DNA of 64,000 bases from Macrotrachela quadricornifera (GCA_022393335.1 JAJEKB010020451.1:322033-386032); one strand, 5' to 3'. Shown: positions 37,331 to 49,685, numbered from the stretch's first letter. Notes: a model not told the origin generated them from the sequence alone. Made by a program: numbers and translations.

Positions 37331-39628
37331 CGCCAATCATATCGATTATTTTCCCCATGGTATGTAATACCATCAAACACTATAATGATACTAATCAAGA
37401 CAAAATGTTATGAAAACAAATATGAGACATATGGCACAAACATTAGCTAAATTAGCCCCTCGATTGTCTCCAAAAGTTTTATAAAGACCGATTGCAATTA
37501 TGCGTAAGATTAGTGACAAAATAAGAGAGATAAATCAAACAAAGAAACGATATTTTGGTCGAGATCGATAACATGTACAATGTACGATGAACAACAATTT
37601 ATACAGAAGAGAAGTGAATTTTTAACGCTAATATCAAGAGAGTTAAACTAAGAAAAAGACTCATAAATGTTGCTACAATCGATCCGATTCAATCAATAAT
37701 AAATCCAGACACAAGACGAGGCGTTCATTTAATAATATTATATTTAGTAGTATAATGATTATTGTTGTTTGTACTAACTACATCGTTATTCAATTGAAAG
37801 AATATTTGAATTTGAACAAGACTACAAAAATTGTTTTATTTTCGTAACTTATCCAATGGTTAAGTATATTGCTTTTCGTAAGATTAAAAAAACATCATTG
37901 ATCAATATGAACAAGATCATCTATACGATTACAGCTACTCTATGATGTTCGACAACTTCTATAAATTGTAAACTAAAAAAAACCAGAGGACTGAAATTGT
38001 TATCTGTCATCTTGCTTACATCATTATCATCAATTCTTACCAATAGAAGAAACGATATAAAAGTTTCATACTAATCATTCAAAAATGTCACTTATATATC
38101 CATACAATTATTTATTTATCGATAAGGACTGATATCGATACTTAGATTTATAAAAATGTAAAGTATAACAGGCGAAATATTGCATTTGATAATTTCAATA
38201 AACATTAACTAAATAGAAATATAAAATACCTGTTAAATTATTTATTTTTTTAAAGAATATTTTTTTTACTCATTCTTTCGATAAAAAACTAGTGACATAA
38301 TGTTGACTGGAATCAATCATCTTATGTTTATGATTTGTCAACGAATAAACTTAGATATTTCTCATATGAAATAAATTCTTTTCTGAACTATTTATATAAG
38401 AAAAACGAATGAAGTCGAATCTTATTTTCTCTGTTTTGACACAATTTCGAAAAAAATATTCAAAATATCTTTTCACCATATATGAATCTAATCATTTTAT
38501 CTTTTATTTTTTCAACATTATACATTGAATGAACCTTTAAAAAATATAATATAAAAATAATACAATCATTTTTAATAAAAGTGGTCGATGATAATAGTTG
38601 GCATAATGGAGGAACATTTTTTTGAAGGATTTTTACCAAAATATAAATCAAAAGATATATTATGAAATATGCTATCGTATAATTCAATATTCAATAAATG
38701 AAAACAATATGACACATTTGTTTTACATAGAAAAAAAAAACAAGTAGAAACATTGAAATAAGTAATCATAAAATCAATCTAATAAATCTATTTAAATATT
38801 TTGAATTTACATTAAAAAAAGATAAATAAATTATTTTTTAAATCAATAGTCGATACATATTTAGAAAACACTTAGAAATTCTTGATAAAGTTAACATGAT
38901 TAAAAGGAAAATGTTTTATCTCAATCAATGTGCTTAGATAATGAATTTTTTCCACATACAGTTTAATCATATGATAGTATTATGTATCTTGATTTAAAAT
39001 CAAACGAACAATTATTATAGCATAGATTTCAACTTGATCTTTATTTGATTGATGTATCACTATCATATTGTTGATCAAGAACCATACGCGTTACTTATAA
39101 CTGATAAGTTAACACGATATTATTTGTATTTTGTTACTCTTCGGATTGAAAATGTTACTATTCAATTCGAAATTAAAGTAAAACAAAAAATAATTATATT
39201 TGATTATTTATCATTAATTAATCTAAATGCAATCATGATTTTACTTCTCTCTCTACTGTACAGAACTGCGTCAGTTATAAATGATTATTTATCTATTTTG
39301 CATTTGAATTCATCAATATCAAATAATATTAATACTTTCTTGACAGTTTGACATTGCGTCATTGCTAAAAGTGAAATGTAGAGCATTGAAATATTCTCAT
39401 TATGATGATCTCTTATTTTATCATATTAAAAAAATTGAAATCTAAGGCGACATGAATATTCCGAGTAAAATCAAGTAATAATGTATAATATTGACAGTTG
39501 TTTTTACCTTAAAGGATTAAAATTCATAATTAACGAAGAAGATGAGTATCAATGACGCACTTTCTGAAGTCAGTGTAAGAATAAATTAGTATTGTATATT
39601 TTAAGAAAAATTTAAAGAAAGAGAGACA
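37331..39628. other. Gene-poor spacer
   Basis: Very AT-rich; open frames are short and Ile/Phe/Tyr/Asn-biased. Nothing supported apart from the likely 5' region of GPCR 3. Confidence 0.3.
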
Positions 39629-40627
39629 ATGGCCGACTCACTCATACAACTTGCCATTCAAATGACCCAAACCATCGTACCTATAATAATAGTTGTTGGT
39701 GCTATAGGAAATTCACTGAACATTACTGTACTCACTAGACCAACTTTGTATAATCATGCATGTTCTCGTTATTTTCTGGCACTTGCTTGTAACAATCTTT
39801 TCTACACAAGCACAATGGCTGTTTACCGTCTTTTGGCTGATGGATATCAACGTGATATAACAAAGGTTTCTATTATTTTATGCAAACTAGTTACATATAC
39901 ATTTCAAACATGTGGAATATTAGCTCAATATTTTATTATTTTGGCTTCAATTGATCGATTTTGTGCTAGTTCATCAAGTGTTCATCTACGTAAATTCAGC
40001 AATATTAAAGTCGCTCGATGGGCAATTTTCTTTGTCATGATGATTATCATGCTTTTCTACATAAATACAGCAATTCTTATCGATTTACGAACAACAGATG
40101 CATTTGGATGTCGTGTTCGAGGTGATACCATCTACAAGCAAGTGTATTCAATCATACAAGTTATTTTATTTGCTGTTGTTGCACCTTCTCTTATGGCGAT
40201 ATTTGGTATGATGACCATTTATAATACAAAAAAAGTACGTATTATTCCTACCACAGTTTCACGTCATCGTCGTACTGAAAATCAACTAGCCTGTATGCTT
40301 CTTGTACAAGTAGTCACTAATATAATATTAACTATGCCAACATGTGTAACCTATTTAATGTTGATGATGTCACTATCAATTCAAACAACATCTGCATTTT
40401 ATTTTGCTCGTACAATAACTCAACTTCTATTGTATTCTTCCTTTGCTACACCCTTTATTTTGTATGTCACTTCGGCTCGTGCATACAGAAAAGAACTTAT
40501 TCGATTGATATACCGCATACTACGATTACATGATAATATTCAAGTTCATCCAACAACAAGTACAGTCACAAACAATGTTGTAGCATTGAATACAATTACT
40601 CGTAGAACAACAAAAACAGTTTCATGA
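39629..40627 (+). CDS. Rhodopsin-family GPCR 3 (orphan)
   Basis: Intronless, 332 aa. TM1 VGAIGNSLNITVL (about 22-34), TM2 YFLALACNNLFYTS, the Cys before TM3 in IILCKLVTYTF, TM3 end ILASIDRFCASSS (DRF), outer-loop Cys in AFGCRVRGD, a basic third inner loop (RHRRTENQ), TM6 VTNIILTMPTCVTYL, TM7 YSSFATPFILYVTS with the NPxxY Asn replaced. The C-tail is Thr-rich and basic. Same family style as GPCR 1 and 2 but clearly diverged, so this is not a recent tandem duplicate. Ligand unknown. Confidence 0.88.
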   Translation: MADSLIQLAIQMTQTIVPIIIVVGAIGNSLNITVLTRPTLYNHACSRYFLALACNNLFYTSTMAVYRLLADGYQRDITKVSIILCKLVTYTFQTCGILAQYFIILASIDRFCASSSSVHLRKFSNIKVARWAIFFVMMIIMLFYINTAILIDLRTTDAFGCRVRGDTIYKQVYSIIQVILFAVVAPSLMAIFGMMTIYNTKKVRIIPTTVSRHRRTENQLACMLLVQVVTNIILTMPTCVTYLMLMMSLSIQTTSAFYFARTITQLLLYSSFATPFILYVTSARAYRKELIRLIYRILRLHDNIQVHPTTSTVTNNVVALNTITRRTTKTVS

Positions 40628-42159
40628 ATCGTTTATTCAACTTTATGACATTTATATCAATATTATAAGAAATATATTTCTAAAATATATTCAATCAAAG
40701 TTTATTAGATGAAATAGTTACTTACAGTTTATTTATTGTATTGAGTATTAATTCATGTTGTCTTTATTTGAAAAAATAAATATATTTCAAATATTTTAAT
40801 TTGTTTTTCAATTATGAATTGTCAAGATGTTTGTTTGATAGACGCTTAGCAGTTGATCATTCTTATCAATCGAAATGAAATGACCATATAGACATTAGAT
40901 TTTAGAGTCTAATCATTCTTCATCTACTTCATTTATTCAATTAATGAATCTTTTAGAATAATGTTGAGCGATAATATATAACAATAACCATTTAAAACAT
41001 GATTATTAATGGTTATAGAGATAGATTGAGTATAATTATATTTATTATCATTTTTAAATCAGAGGCTATGATAAACGTCATTTCATCCTATTAGAGAAGA
41101 CAATAATATTCAATCTGCATTAGCTGTAAGAGATGTTTCAGGAATATTTTCATTTATAAATGATGAATATTTATTACATATGATATATTAATCCTGTATG
41201 AATTGTACTGAAAGGATTTGTATTCATTGTAAAAATAATTAATATTCTTTGTCGAAAATTTTTTATTATGAAATTTAATCTCATCAAGATAATTATGTAT
41301 AACTGCATTGTATTTCAACTTGTATTAATTGTCTCGCTGATGGTTAAAATAAGGAATTTTCATTGTTCTATGTATTACATAGAATCAAAAGGAAGAAATA
41401 ATTTTATTACTTTTTTCCCATTCAAATTTCTCTTATAAAATCATAAAAAAATCTAAATTAAAAAAATATTTAACATAGGATATTCGGCATTTGATAAATA
41501 TAGTTGGATCAGAAGACAAAAAAAAGCTATAAAACTTAAAAGATTGAATATAACCAATGACCCCGCTTGACAACTAAATAAACGATTTTATGTATATTAT
41601 AGAGCTTCTCTCGCTGCATCGTTTGGTATGTTTTTGTTTTTTAATAGGGCGAATTGATGAAAACATTAGATTCAAACGCAGTCATTCATTGTGTCCAGTC
41701 TGTTAAGTTTCTTTTTGTTTCAACTATATATCATTTTGTGCAAAATTTCAAATGTGATGTTTTGATTATAAAACATTTTAATTAAAACGATAACAGTGGA
41801 AAAATATCAAAAACACTTACAAGGATAATTTACTCTGAAATACTCGCTATGAATCGATATGAAAAAGACAATATTATAAAAATTTTAGTAAACGAAAACA
41901 TTGAAGAAAAAGTAAATCTTCATAGAGTGAAAACAAATTCAAATATTTCTTTATTTCTTACTAAATATATTACATTCACAAGAATTTGAACGAAAGATTA
42001 AAAAAAACCTTATAGTCAAAAATCAGATGATTAAATCCTTTCTCAAAAGGTCTAATAAGAAAATTTTCAATTTGTTTTGCCAGGCTATTTTTGAAAAACA
42101 ATCCGCTGGATAAATTCTTATAGATTACTTTTTTAATTCATTAAAGATTAATCATAGCG
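40628..42159. other. Gene-poor spacer with one dispersed repeat core
   Basis: AT-rich. At about 41598-41645 lies one copy of the dispersed core (TAGAGCTTCTCTCGCTGCAT then GTTTGGTATG). No gene supported. Confidence 0.35.
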
Positions 42160-42700
42160 TATCAAATCTTAATGCTGACATTACATATTTCACAGCTACA
42201 GGACCAGTATGAAATACATCATTGAACCATTGAACTTGAGCTATAAGTAATTGAATACTAACAGATATAATTATATCAGCAAAGACACTCCAATTTCGAC
42301 CTTTACCACAAAATGGAATATGTTTAACAATTGATGTTTAGCGTGTACTTGTTTCAAAATAATTAACAAATTGGAATAAACATACTGAACAATGATATAC
42401 TGATTGAGGAACATATGTCATTGCTTTTAATTGTTCTATTGAATATGGAGTAGGAGAAGTAATATCAAAATTATCAAATGTATATATAAATGGATAGAAT
42501 GAAACACCATTATCAATTCAATAATAATAGAAACAGAAGAATCCTGTAAAATACTCGAAATTTTTAGTAAACATATAAGTATGAAGAAGGAATTTCCAAT
42601 TGAGTAAATGATCTTTAGAATAAATCAAAAGTGGATGTGACATTATATCACGTTCAATTTTTTCTGTTACCATCACAAGTGACATAAAAACATCTACAAG
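42160..42700 (-). pseudogene. Pseudogene of unknown family
   Basis: One minus-strand frame runs with two stops: DVFMSLVMVTEKIERDIMSH, then LLIYSKDHLLNWKFLL, a stop after FCFYYY, then NGVSFYPFIYTFDNFDI, then AMTYVPQSVYHCSVC, a stop, then VKHIPFCGKGRNWSVF, then VQWFNDVFHTGPVAVKY. Codon-like conservation of the frame across both stops shows recent loss. I do not recognise the family; hydrophobic and aromatic content suggests membrane association. Confidence 0.45.
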
Positions 42701-43794
42701 AATATCTAATTACAAGATGATAATTATCTATTAAACATACCATTGACTACACAGAATACTGTAGCTCAGAAGGTAGATAGAGTTAGCGGCATAGAAAACT
42801 ATAAGTTAAAAAATACTGATCAAATTTCCTACTATGAGTATAGAAACAAAAAACCACTTAGTATATAATCATTATGGATTTAAAAATATAAAAGGTGACG
42901 AAGCTGCTGACACTATTATATTTAAATATTACATGATTGTTTGAGTGTTTCCACAGCTATTTCAATCAATCGGATAGATAACCAAAAACAGAGTAAATAG
43001 TTATTTAATGATTTAAATAGCGATCCTCAATATAACAACATTTTGTTTATCGATCTTCTTCATATTATAAGCCATTTAACAAAAGCAATATTGAAACATT
43101 ATTATAACTATTAAAAAAGATTTAGTAATTATTCAATAAAAATACCACTGACGTACATCCAACATTCCCATTCTCTGCTCAAAAAGAAATTAAACACCAC
43201 AAATAAGTAAATGAGCGTTACTAACTTACGTCGTTAGTGAAGTATGTGTAGAGCTTAGAGACGACTGAGAAGAAATCATTGACAAAGGGTACCACCCTAC
43301 ACACGTCTACAATCATCAAATGCAACCTGTGTGCCCAACAGTGCACATACACTGCTTTCGGCATGTATATTTGCTTCATGATCGTCTGAACACCAGCAAT
43401 ATGTTCACGCATGACATTCGCGCTATAAAACATAGGAGAACATTAGTTCATATAGGTGCGTAAGAATGTTCTAAGCAGGGTTGCCAAATCCAAATTTTGA
43501 AAACCAGGAGGGCGTACCAAAAAATTCAGGAGCTAACCAGGGAACTTATAATAAAAATTCAGGAGAAAAATCAGGAGATTTTTATAGAAGTTATGAATTG
43601 ATTTGGCAGTCGTGTTTCGAAGATAACTGCAATTTCTGTTAACATAGGTGTTCATTATTATCTGCTGCTAACCTAGGAATGAAAAACCTTATTACTAAGC
43701 GAAATGAAAGCCAAAAATAATCATTACCATGCATTTGATACAACAATAATTTCATCTTCTTGTTCTTGTGTGAAAGAATTTCATAACAGAGACC

Positions 43795-43885
43795 GAAACG
43801 GGACGGGGTGAGAGGTTAGGGCTTCGGGACGGAGCGGGGCGGGGCGAGGTAAAATAACAGCGGGGGGGGGGGGGGGGGACGGGAT
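43795..43885 (+). repeat. G-rich low-complexity tract with a run of 18 G
   Basis: Built from CGGGACGGGG/GGGGCGGGGCG words and ending in an uninterrupted G run at about 43862-43879. A related tract (GACGGGGTGGGGATA, then CGGGGCGGAGAG) lies at 45318-45380 in the same element. The exact run length may be uncertain in the assembly. Confidence 0.75.
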
Positions 43886-43987
43886 GGAATAAAGTTTTAT
43901 TTTTGAAATTTTTCCGTGCTAAAATTTGATTAGAGAATATTTAAATGTAGCGATTTAAAAGACAAAAATGATTCGACTCCTATACTA

Positions 43988-44988
43988 ACGGGTGCGGCAG
44001 GATAAATGGCGGTCTCAGTATTTTGACTATAACTTTTTTTCTTTTTGATCTTCAGAGCTAGCTGTTTTGTCAAAAGATACACCGTGAAATTCTCTACAAA
44101 ACCATAATTAAACTTATTTCTGTAGAAAGTTAAGGAACGAAGCTAAATGAATATTGTTCAAAACATAAAAAGTGCCCAACTTTCAAAGCCAGCGAGTGTC
44201 TCATGCAGGTTTGGTATTTGTATACCCTTTTTAATTATCAAGTAGGTGTGTTTTAAAAACAAAGTACACCACAAGATGCAGCGTGAAAAGCTCTATAAGC
44301 TACATTAAAAACTTTATTTTATACATGCACTTCTTATTTTCAAAATGGTTAAGATTCTGTGCGACAAGTTTCCAACTCTGCGAAAAAGACCATTTTTTGG
44401 TCGCACATAGTTTTGCATATGTTAAAAACAAAAGATCCATGTATATAAAATCACTTGGTTTTGTAAATTGTAGAGCTTTTCACGCTGCATCTTGTGGTAT
44501 ATTTAGTTTTCTTTTAATAGAATATATTAACTGATACAAAGATGAAATAAGAAAAACGAATTCGTAGTGTACCAAAAAAATGATCATGTTCTCAGAGTTG
44601 AAAACTTGTCGCACAGAATTTTGATCATTTTGTAAACAAAAAGTGCATATATAAAATAAGGTTATTAATGTAACTTGTAGAGCTTTTCACGCTGCATCTT
44701 ATAGTATACTTTGCTTTTAAAATATATCTACTAGAGGAGAATAAAAAAAGAGACATTAACACTACCCATTTGTAGAACACCCATTAGCTTTGAAAGTTGG
44801 GCACTTTTTATGTTTTGAACAATATTCATTTAGCTTTTTTCCTTAACTTTCTACAGAAATAAGTTTAGTTATAGTTTTGTAGAGAATTTCATGGTGCATC
44901 TTTTGGCAAAACAACCAGCTCTAAAGATCAAAAAGAAAAAAAGTTATAGTCGAAATACTGAGACCGCCATTTATCCTGCCGCACCCGT
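43988..44988. mobile_element. 1001-bp foldback element with ~200-bp inverted arms, inside the nested hAT
   Basis: The left arm (43988-44191, starting ACGGGTGCGGCAGGATAAAT) is complementary to the right arm (44787-44988, ending CCTGCCGCACCCGT). TA flanks both ends (43986-43987 and 44989-44990). The loop holds three copies of the dispersed core (about 44262, 44467 and 44678) in mixed orientation. It interrupts the transposase remnant of the surrounding hAT. Confidence 0.8.
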
Positions 44989-45039
44989 TAATTTGGCAAG
45001 AATATTAACAAATATTTCCAAATCCAGCAAAACTAGTGC

Positions 45040-45190
45040 GTCGTATTTTTTCCATACCATGGAGCTCAGCTGCGGTGGAGAGAGAATTTTCTGATGCTGA
45101 CCAAGTTGTTAATCAAAGAAGATCAAATTAAGATCCATTAACTGTTAATAACGTCTTATTTCTTCATTCAATTGAGAATAACAAAGCAGA
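45040..45190 (+). pseudogene. hAT C-terminal dimerisation domain remnant
   Basis: The plus strand reads SAAVEREFSDADQVVNQRRS followed by DPLTVNNVLFLHSIE. This matches the hATC dimerisation domain (S-S-A-A-x-E-R-x-F-S...R..L.P..V..LLFL). One Leu codon is changed to TAA and a frameshift precedes it. It is the only recognisable transposase piece of the nested hAT. Confidence 0.75.
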
Positions 45191-47054
45191 AAACTAATCA
45201 ATATACACGTACATACAGAGTGTCTTTTTTATATATTTTTTCTTACTCTTTTGTAAGCTTTTTCTGATATATAATTAAATAAATTTCATCATCAGATAAA
45301 ATAGTTTTTATAAGAATAAGACGGGGTGGGGATAAGTTTTTGCAGGGCGAGGCGAGGATAACTTCTCTCGGGGCGGAGAGCGAAAAATTCTCCGTTTCGT
45401 TTTCTGTTTCATAATTCACAAAAAATTTTTTCATTTACAATATTAAAATTTTTGTAGCTAACTGTATGACGCGATGGATCAATAGATAATTCACGATTTT
45501 TTATTAGAAAAATAATGAATATTTTCACAAAAGGGAGATAAAGGGAATAAATGAACAACGAAACGGTCGAGAATCATCTTTTTTCTACATAATCGGAACA
45601 ATTAAAACAATTATTTCTCCTATTCAAAAAAGAAAAACGTCAGTTAGAACAAGTAGATTAGTCGAATCAGATCAGAACAAATGGCAACAGCTAACGAGAA
45701 AAGAAAGAGAAAAAGGCAAGAAATTATCCTTCTATTCTTCTTTTTTCTGTTCGACTCTCTATCAAATAGTACGATATTTCTTTTCTTCTTCTGTTTTTCT
45801 ATCTCAGTGATTTTAAATTTTTAATGAATATATAAATAATACTCAAATTGACAAATTTGCAAAAAATCAGTAGAAACCAGGAGAATATTTTAAAAACCAG
45901 CTTCTGAAACCAGGAGATTTTTTTACCAGGAGAATAGTCTAAAAACCAGGAGTCTCCTGGGTAAATCAGGAGATTTGGCAACCCTGGTTCTAAGTGACCT
46001 ATCACAACGTTGAGCAACGCAGTCATTTAGATTGATCTCCAAGGTTTTGAGGAAATTTGCCAATTTCTCTGCCAGCGATTTTACATCCAATTCTTCGAGC
46101 CGAACAAAACCCAAGAATCTCTCATGCACCACACTCACGTCTCTGGTTTCATTCACCATTAATGTAAAGGAACGACCAGCAAACTAAAATAAAAAGCATT
46201 CAAATCACTTGAAAGAAAAGAATAAGCTAGAACTGTACCTCTTTTACAATCGTCTCCCGCACTTGTTGAGCCATCAAACATAATAGTTCATTCTGGATTT
46301 CAGGTGAAAGGTATGTTGCTTGACCAGAAGCATCATTGAACACTGATTCAGCGACGGTATCAGTGGATGAGGCCCATTTTAACAATTCAATAAGGTTTCC
46401 TTGATTTTGTGATCTGTAATGAAGATTTGATCGTACTTCAAATGTATAAAATAAAACAAAATAGACATTTACGTATCGCTTTCGTCATGACCTCGTGTAG
46501 GTATCGATTGTCTTGCACAAAGGAGAAGAGCAGACGCAATCTTACGAATGCGAGTCCGATTGTGACGAATAGTCTCTTCTCGACCTTTTATCTGCACTGC
46601 TAAAACTAACTGATCATTGTTACGAGCATCACATTCAACTTTGTTCTTCATTGCCAGGATATGGCAGCTGCTACTCCTATGACGATTGAAACCACGTTTC
46701 TTCCCCAACGCCTTTTCCCAATTATTGAATCCTGTTTGAACGAACTTTAACAGAATTAATATTGATTCTTGAGACAAACTGAAAAAATAACCCACTCACT
46801 GTGGCTTCCTTGAATTTTCGAGTGACACTATCGTTCGATGAACAATGGCGACACACGAAGCTATAACATGAGTCGGATGCTACTGAATACTCCAACCAAG
46901 GATAATTCTTATACTAAGTGAATATAAACTCTCGATTGTTCGTTTTTGGAAATGAAGACAGAATAGGCTGCGATGGCTTGTCTGTTGCTGTTTGACTAAT
47001 ATCATTCGGTGCTTGACTAACATTCTTGGACAGATTAGCTGAATCGATGAACAT

Positions 47055-49051
47055 TTCTGTGAGCTCTCTCTCTAGCTAAGCTCCGTCTGTCAGTGGAAAA
47101 GAGAGAGTACACTCATGGATGAATGTATATCAAAACATATATAGAAACGAATGCATATCAAAGCGGACTCTACACAAATATAAGAAAGAGAAACAGAGAA
47201 AGAATGGTATCAAAGATAACATTCTTTCTCGAAAGCAGAGCACGAACAAAGAGGCACAAAACACTATGCGAACGGAAAGGAGAAAGAATGTCTTTAAAAG
47301 TGATGCATAGCAAGGGAGAAAGAGAAACAGAAACAGTAGCGAGGACACTCGTCGTCGCTAACAATCTCTGGTGAACTTGATAAATTTTCGTTGTCTATTG
47401 CATCTTCACTAGCTAAGTTCGTCGTCAGGACTTCAGGTTAAGATTACGGTGAACGGCTGCGAGGTTTTTTTGTCGAGGAAAAGAACGCAGAAATAGGACA
47501 TTGTCGTTTGTTGTCATCCATCTTTTTATGATTCCGATGTTATACGAAGTTGTTCTACTCGGAAACACAGTTGCTTTTACTGGCAAATAGCCAAGTATGA
47601 ATGTAGCTGATATACACACTGTGTAGTTTATTTCAAAAATTCAGCAACCATATATAAGCTTCTGAACAGTAGTTGGATATGGGAATATCCAGCCATGTTA
47701 AAGGAAAATACCTATATAGAACAGAGGGGGAAAACCTATCATTGAATAGAAACGAAAGAAACAGAAATAGAAGAATACATATGACGTAATGAGACGAGGC
47801 ATTGTTACGTACCTTACTATGCTTCTTGCGGGATGGAATAAGAAAGCTTATTAGTTAAGAAAACAAACGTTAACACACCATTTTACATAGAAAACTTCGT
47901 GTATTTATATCACTTAGATGTTAGGTGAATATGGATAATTCCATGAAATAGGATGTCACACTTGGACAACTCCATAATCAATACATATACGCAAGAGAAT
48001 CATCATGGAATTAACCAAGTGGACAATAGGGAAAATACCTGACAGAAAGAAAGAAAAGATAGATATAGATGACGTCATGTATGTGTAAAAAAAGAAAGAA
48101 AGAGAACGCACACATATGGGGAAAAACTTTGATGCATTTCTGTCTTATGGTACGCCTTTCATAAGTACCATAGCAGGCATATCAAAGCATATAAGAAAAT
48201 GCACAAAAGTGCTAGATGACAACGGGTCAATCTGATACTTTTTAACAGTTTACAAATAAGACAGTGTTTTAACTAAATCAACTTCATTTGCAGTTATTTA
48301 CTGCTTCCTTTGTTATCATGCTAATTTTTCGTCTTTCATACTGAATTCTTATTTAAATGCGCAGTTAAACAATCTGATCTCCATCAGAATTATTGTTCAG
48401 AAAAATTTAAATCACTCTTAAACATTTCTACCGTCGTGAATACAAATTTTGATAATGGTATATGAATATTTTTGTATTGTTTCTTTTCGCTCTGTGATCC
48501 ATTTCAAATAAGAAATGATGTTCTTAGTTGAGAGGCAATGATTTTTTCTTTCGATGGTCTCTAAATAGCAAAAGTGAATCTAAAGACTACACAAATAACA
48601 TTAGGCGATAAATCATCAGAAAAAGCTCATTTTTCAGTAAAAAATTACAGGAGGGCATTGTACCTCCGTGCCCTTCCGGTGGCTACGCCATTACCTTACC
48701 CTAAACTACATTCTGAAGTTTCGAATTCGTTCTGATGTTTTCCGAGTAAAGAGTGAATTTTTAATATGCATGAAAACAGCGGGAAGACCCAGGTTTTCGT
48801 AAAACTCGTTTTGCGGTAGACTTTTAAAATTTTTCAAAATCAAATATTACCAGGAGACTCCGTACGATTGATTACCTATAGTCTGTCCGTTTTCAAAATT
48901 ACAAATAAGCACAGGGTGCCAGCCTTGAGATTTATAGAAAATCCCGTACAACAACCGATTCATGAAAAATCAAGGTCGTGCTTGCCAAACGTGTCCTATA
49001 AAACCTGTTTAAAAACCTCCTTCAAAAATTTTGCTGATGAAAATATGTCTC
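47055..49051. other. Spacer
   Basis: AT-rich to mixed composition. A/G-rich low complexity at about 47160-47340 makes overlapping false frames. A short GC-balanced patch at 48650-48710 is not recognisable. No gene supported. Confidence 0.3.
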
Positions 49052-49685
49052 ACGAGGGAACATTCCCAAGTGTCCCCTCGCTTTTGAGTCAAGAGTATGT
49101 GCATCATGTAGGTCCTAATGATCTATGAATACTCTGAAAAAAGTTCGTGCTGCTAGCTTATTATTGCCGAGATATTGCATTTTTACTGTGTGGTTAAGAA
49201 AAAAGCCGTGGTCCCCCTCAGGAACACTAAAAAAACTGAGTTTCGAATTTCGACTTGGAACTTTGTATAAAGATAGGCCTCAATGAGAATAGTTTATTGT
49301 GAAAGCTTCAGATCGTTTGAATACTCCTAGTCTGAAATAAGAACATCGGAATCTGCTGGTGTATATGAGCAGTATAAAGGCATGTTTTACCATAACTGTA
49401 TCTTAGGATGGGAACAACAGAAAGATCTGAAACTTTCACAATAAACTATTCTCATTGAGGCCTATCTTTATACAAAGTTTCAAGTCGAAATTCGAAACTC
49501 AGTTTTTTTAGTGTTCCTGAGGGGACCACGGCTTTTTTCTTAACCACACAGTAAAAATGCAATATCTCGGCAATAATAAGCTAGCAGTACGAACTTTTTT
49601 CAGAGTATCCATAGATCATTAGGACCAACATGATGCACATACTCTTGACTCAAAAGCGAGGGGACATTTGGGAATGTTCCCTCGT
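49052..49685. mobile_element. 634-bp near-perfect palindromic (foldback) element
   Basis: Two 262-bp arms (49052-49313 and 49424-49685) are complementary with only about seven mismatches and a one-base gap, around a 110-bp loop. Arms start ACGAGGGAACATTCCCAA. GTCTC occurs just outside both ends but offset by two bases on the right, so target duplication is unproven. High arm identity implies recent origin. No coding capacity. Confidence 0.85.

Larger units (their letters stand above)
43476..45986 (+). mobile_element. 2511-bp degenerate hAT element with TIRs and 8-bp target duplication
   Basis: It begins CAGGGTTGCCAAATCC and ends GGAGATTTGGCAACCCTG, and is flanked by the perfect 8-bp duplication GTTCTAAG (43468-43475 and 45987-45994), the hallmark of hAT transposition. 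Both subterminal zones contain repeated ACCAGGAGA words (43501-43580 and 45870-45970). Transposase remains are limited to a C-terminal piece at about 45040-45190. G-rich low-complexity tracts occupy 43795-43885 and 45318-45380. Confidence 0.9.
43230..47054 (-). pseudogene. hAT transposase with TTF-type zinc finger (ZMYM1-like), truncated
   Basis: Exons 46800-47054, 46473-46744, 46239-46413, 45999-46183 and 43230-43422 join in frame. The N-terminal TTF zinc-finger region reads KNYPWLEYSVASDSCYSFVC, then GFNNWEKALGKKRGFNRHRS, and the segment LLLCARQSIPTRGHDESD follows. The RNase-H-like region reads TLMVNETRDVSVVHERFLGF, then ANVMREHIAGVQTI and AVYVHCWAHRLHLMIVDV. All are typical of animal hAT/ZMYM1-type transposases. 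One TAG at 46914-46916 replaces the Trp of the W-Y-K-x-Y-P-W motif. The C-terminal half, including the dimerisation domain, was not found to the left. The fourth intron (43423-45998) is enlarged by another hAT. Confidence 0.8.

Noticed and set aside
37013..37450. 145-codon plus-strand frame
   Set aside because: Antisense shadow of the PARP-like pseudogene, whose minus-strand frames carry recognisable motifs.
39049..39351. 100-codon plus-strand frame upstream of GPCR 3
   Set aside because: Ile/Leu/Tyr-biased translation of AT-rich DNA, no domain and no splice support.
47119..47374. Overlapping frames on both strands
   Set aside because: AGAAAG-rich low-complexity sequence opens all frames; no coherent protein.
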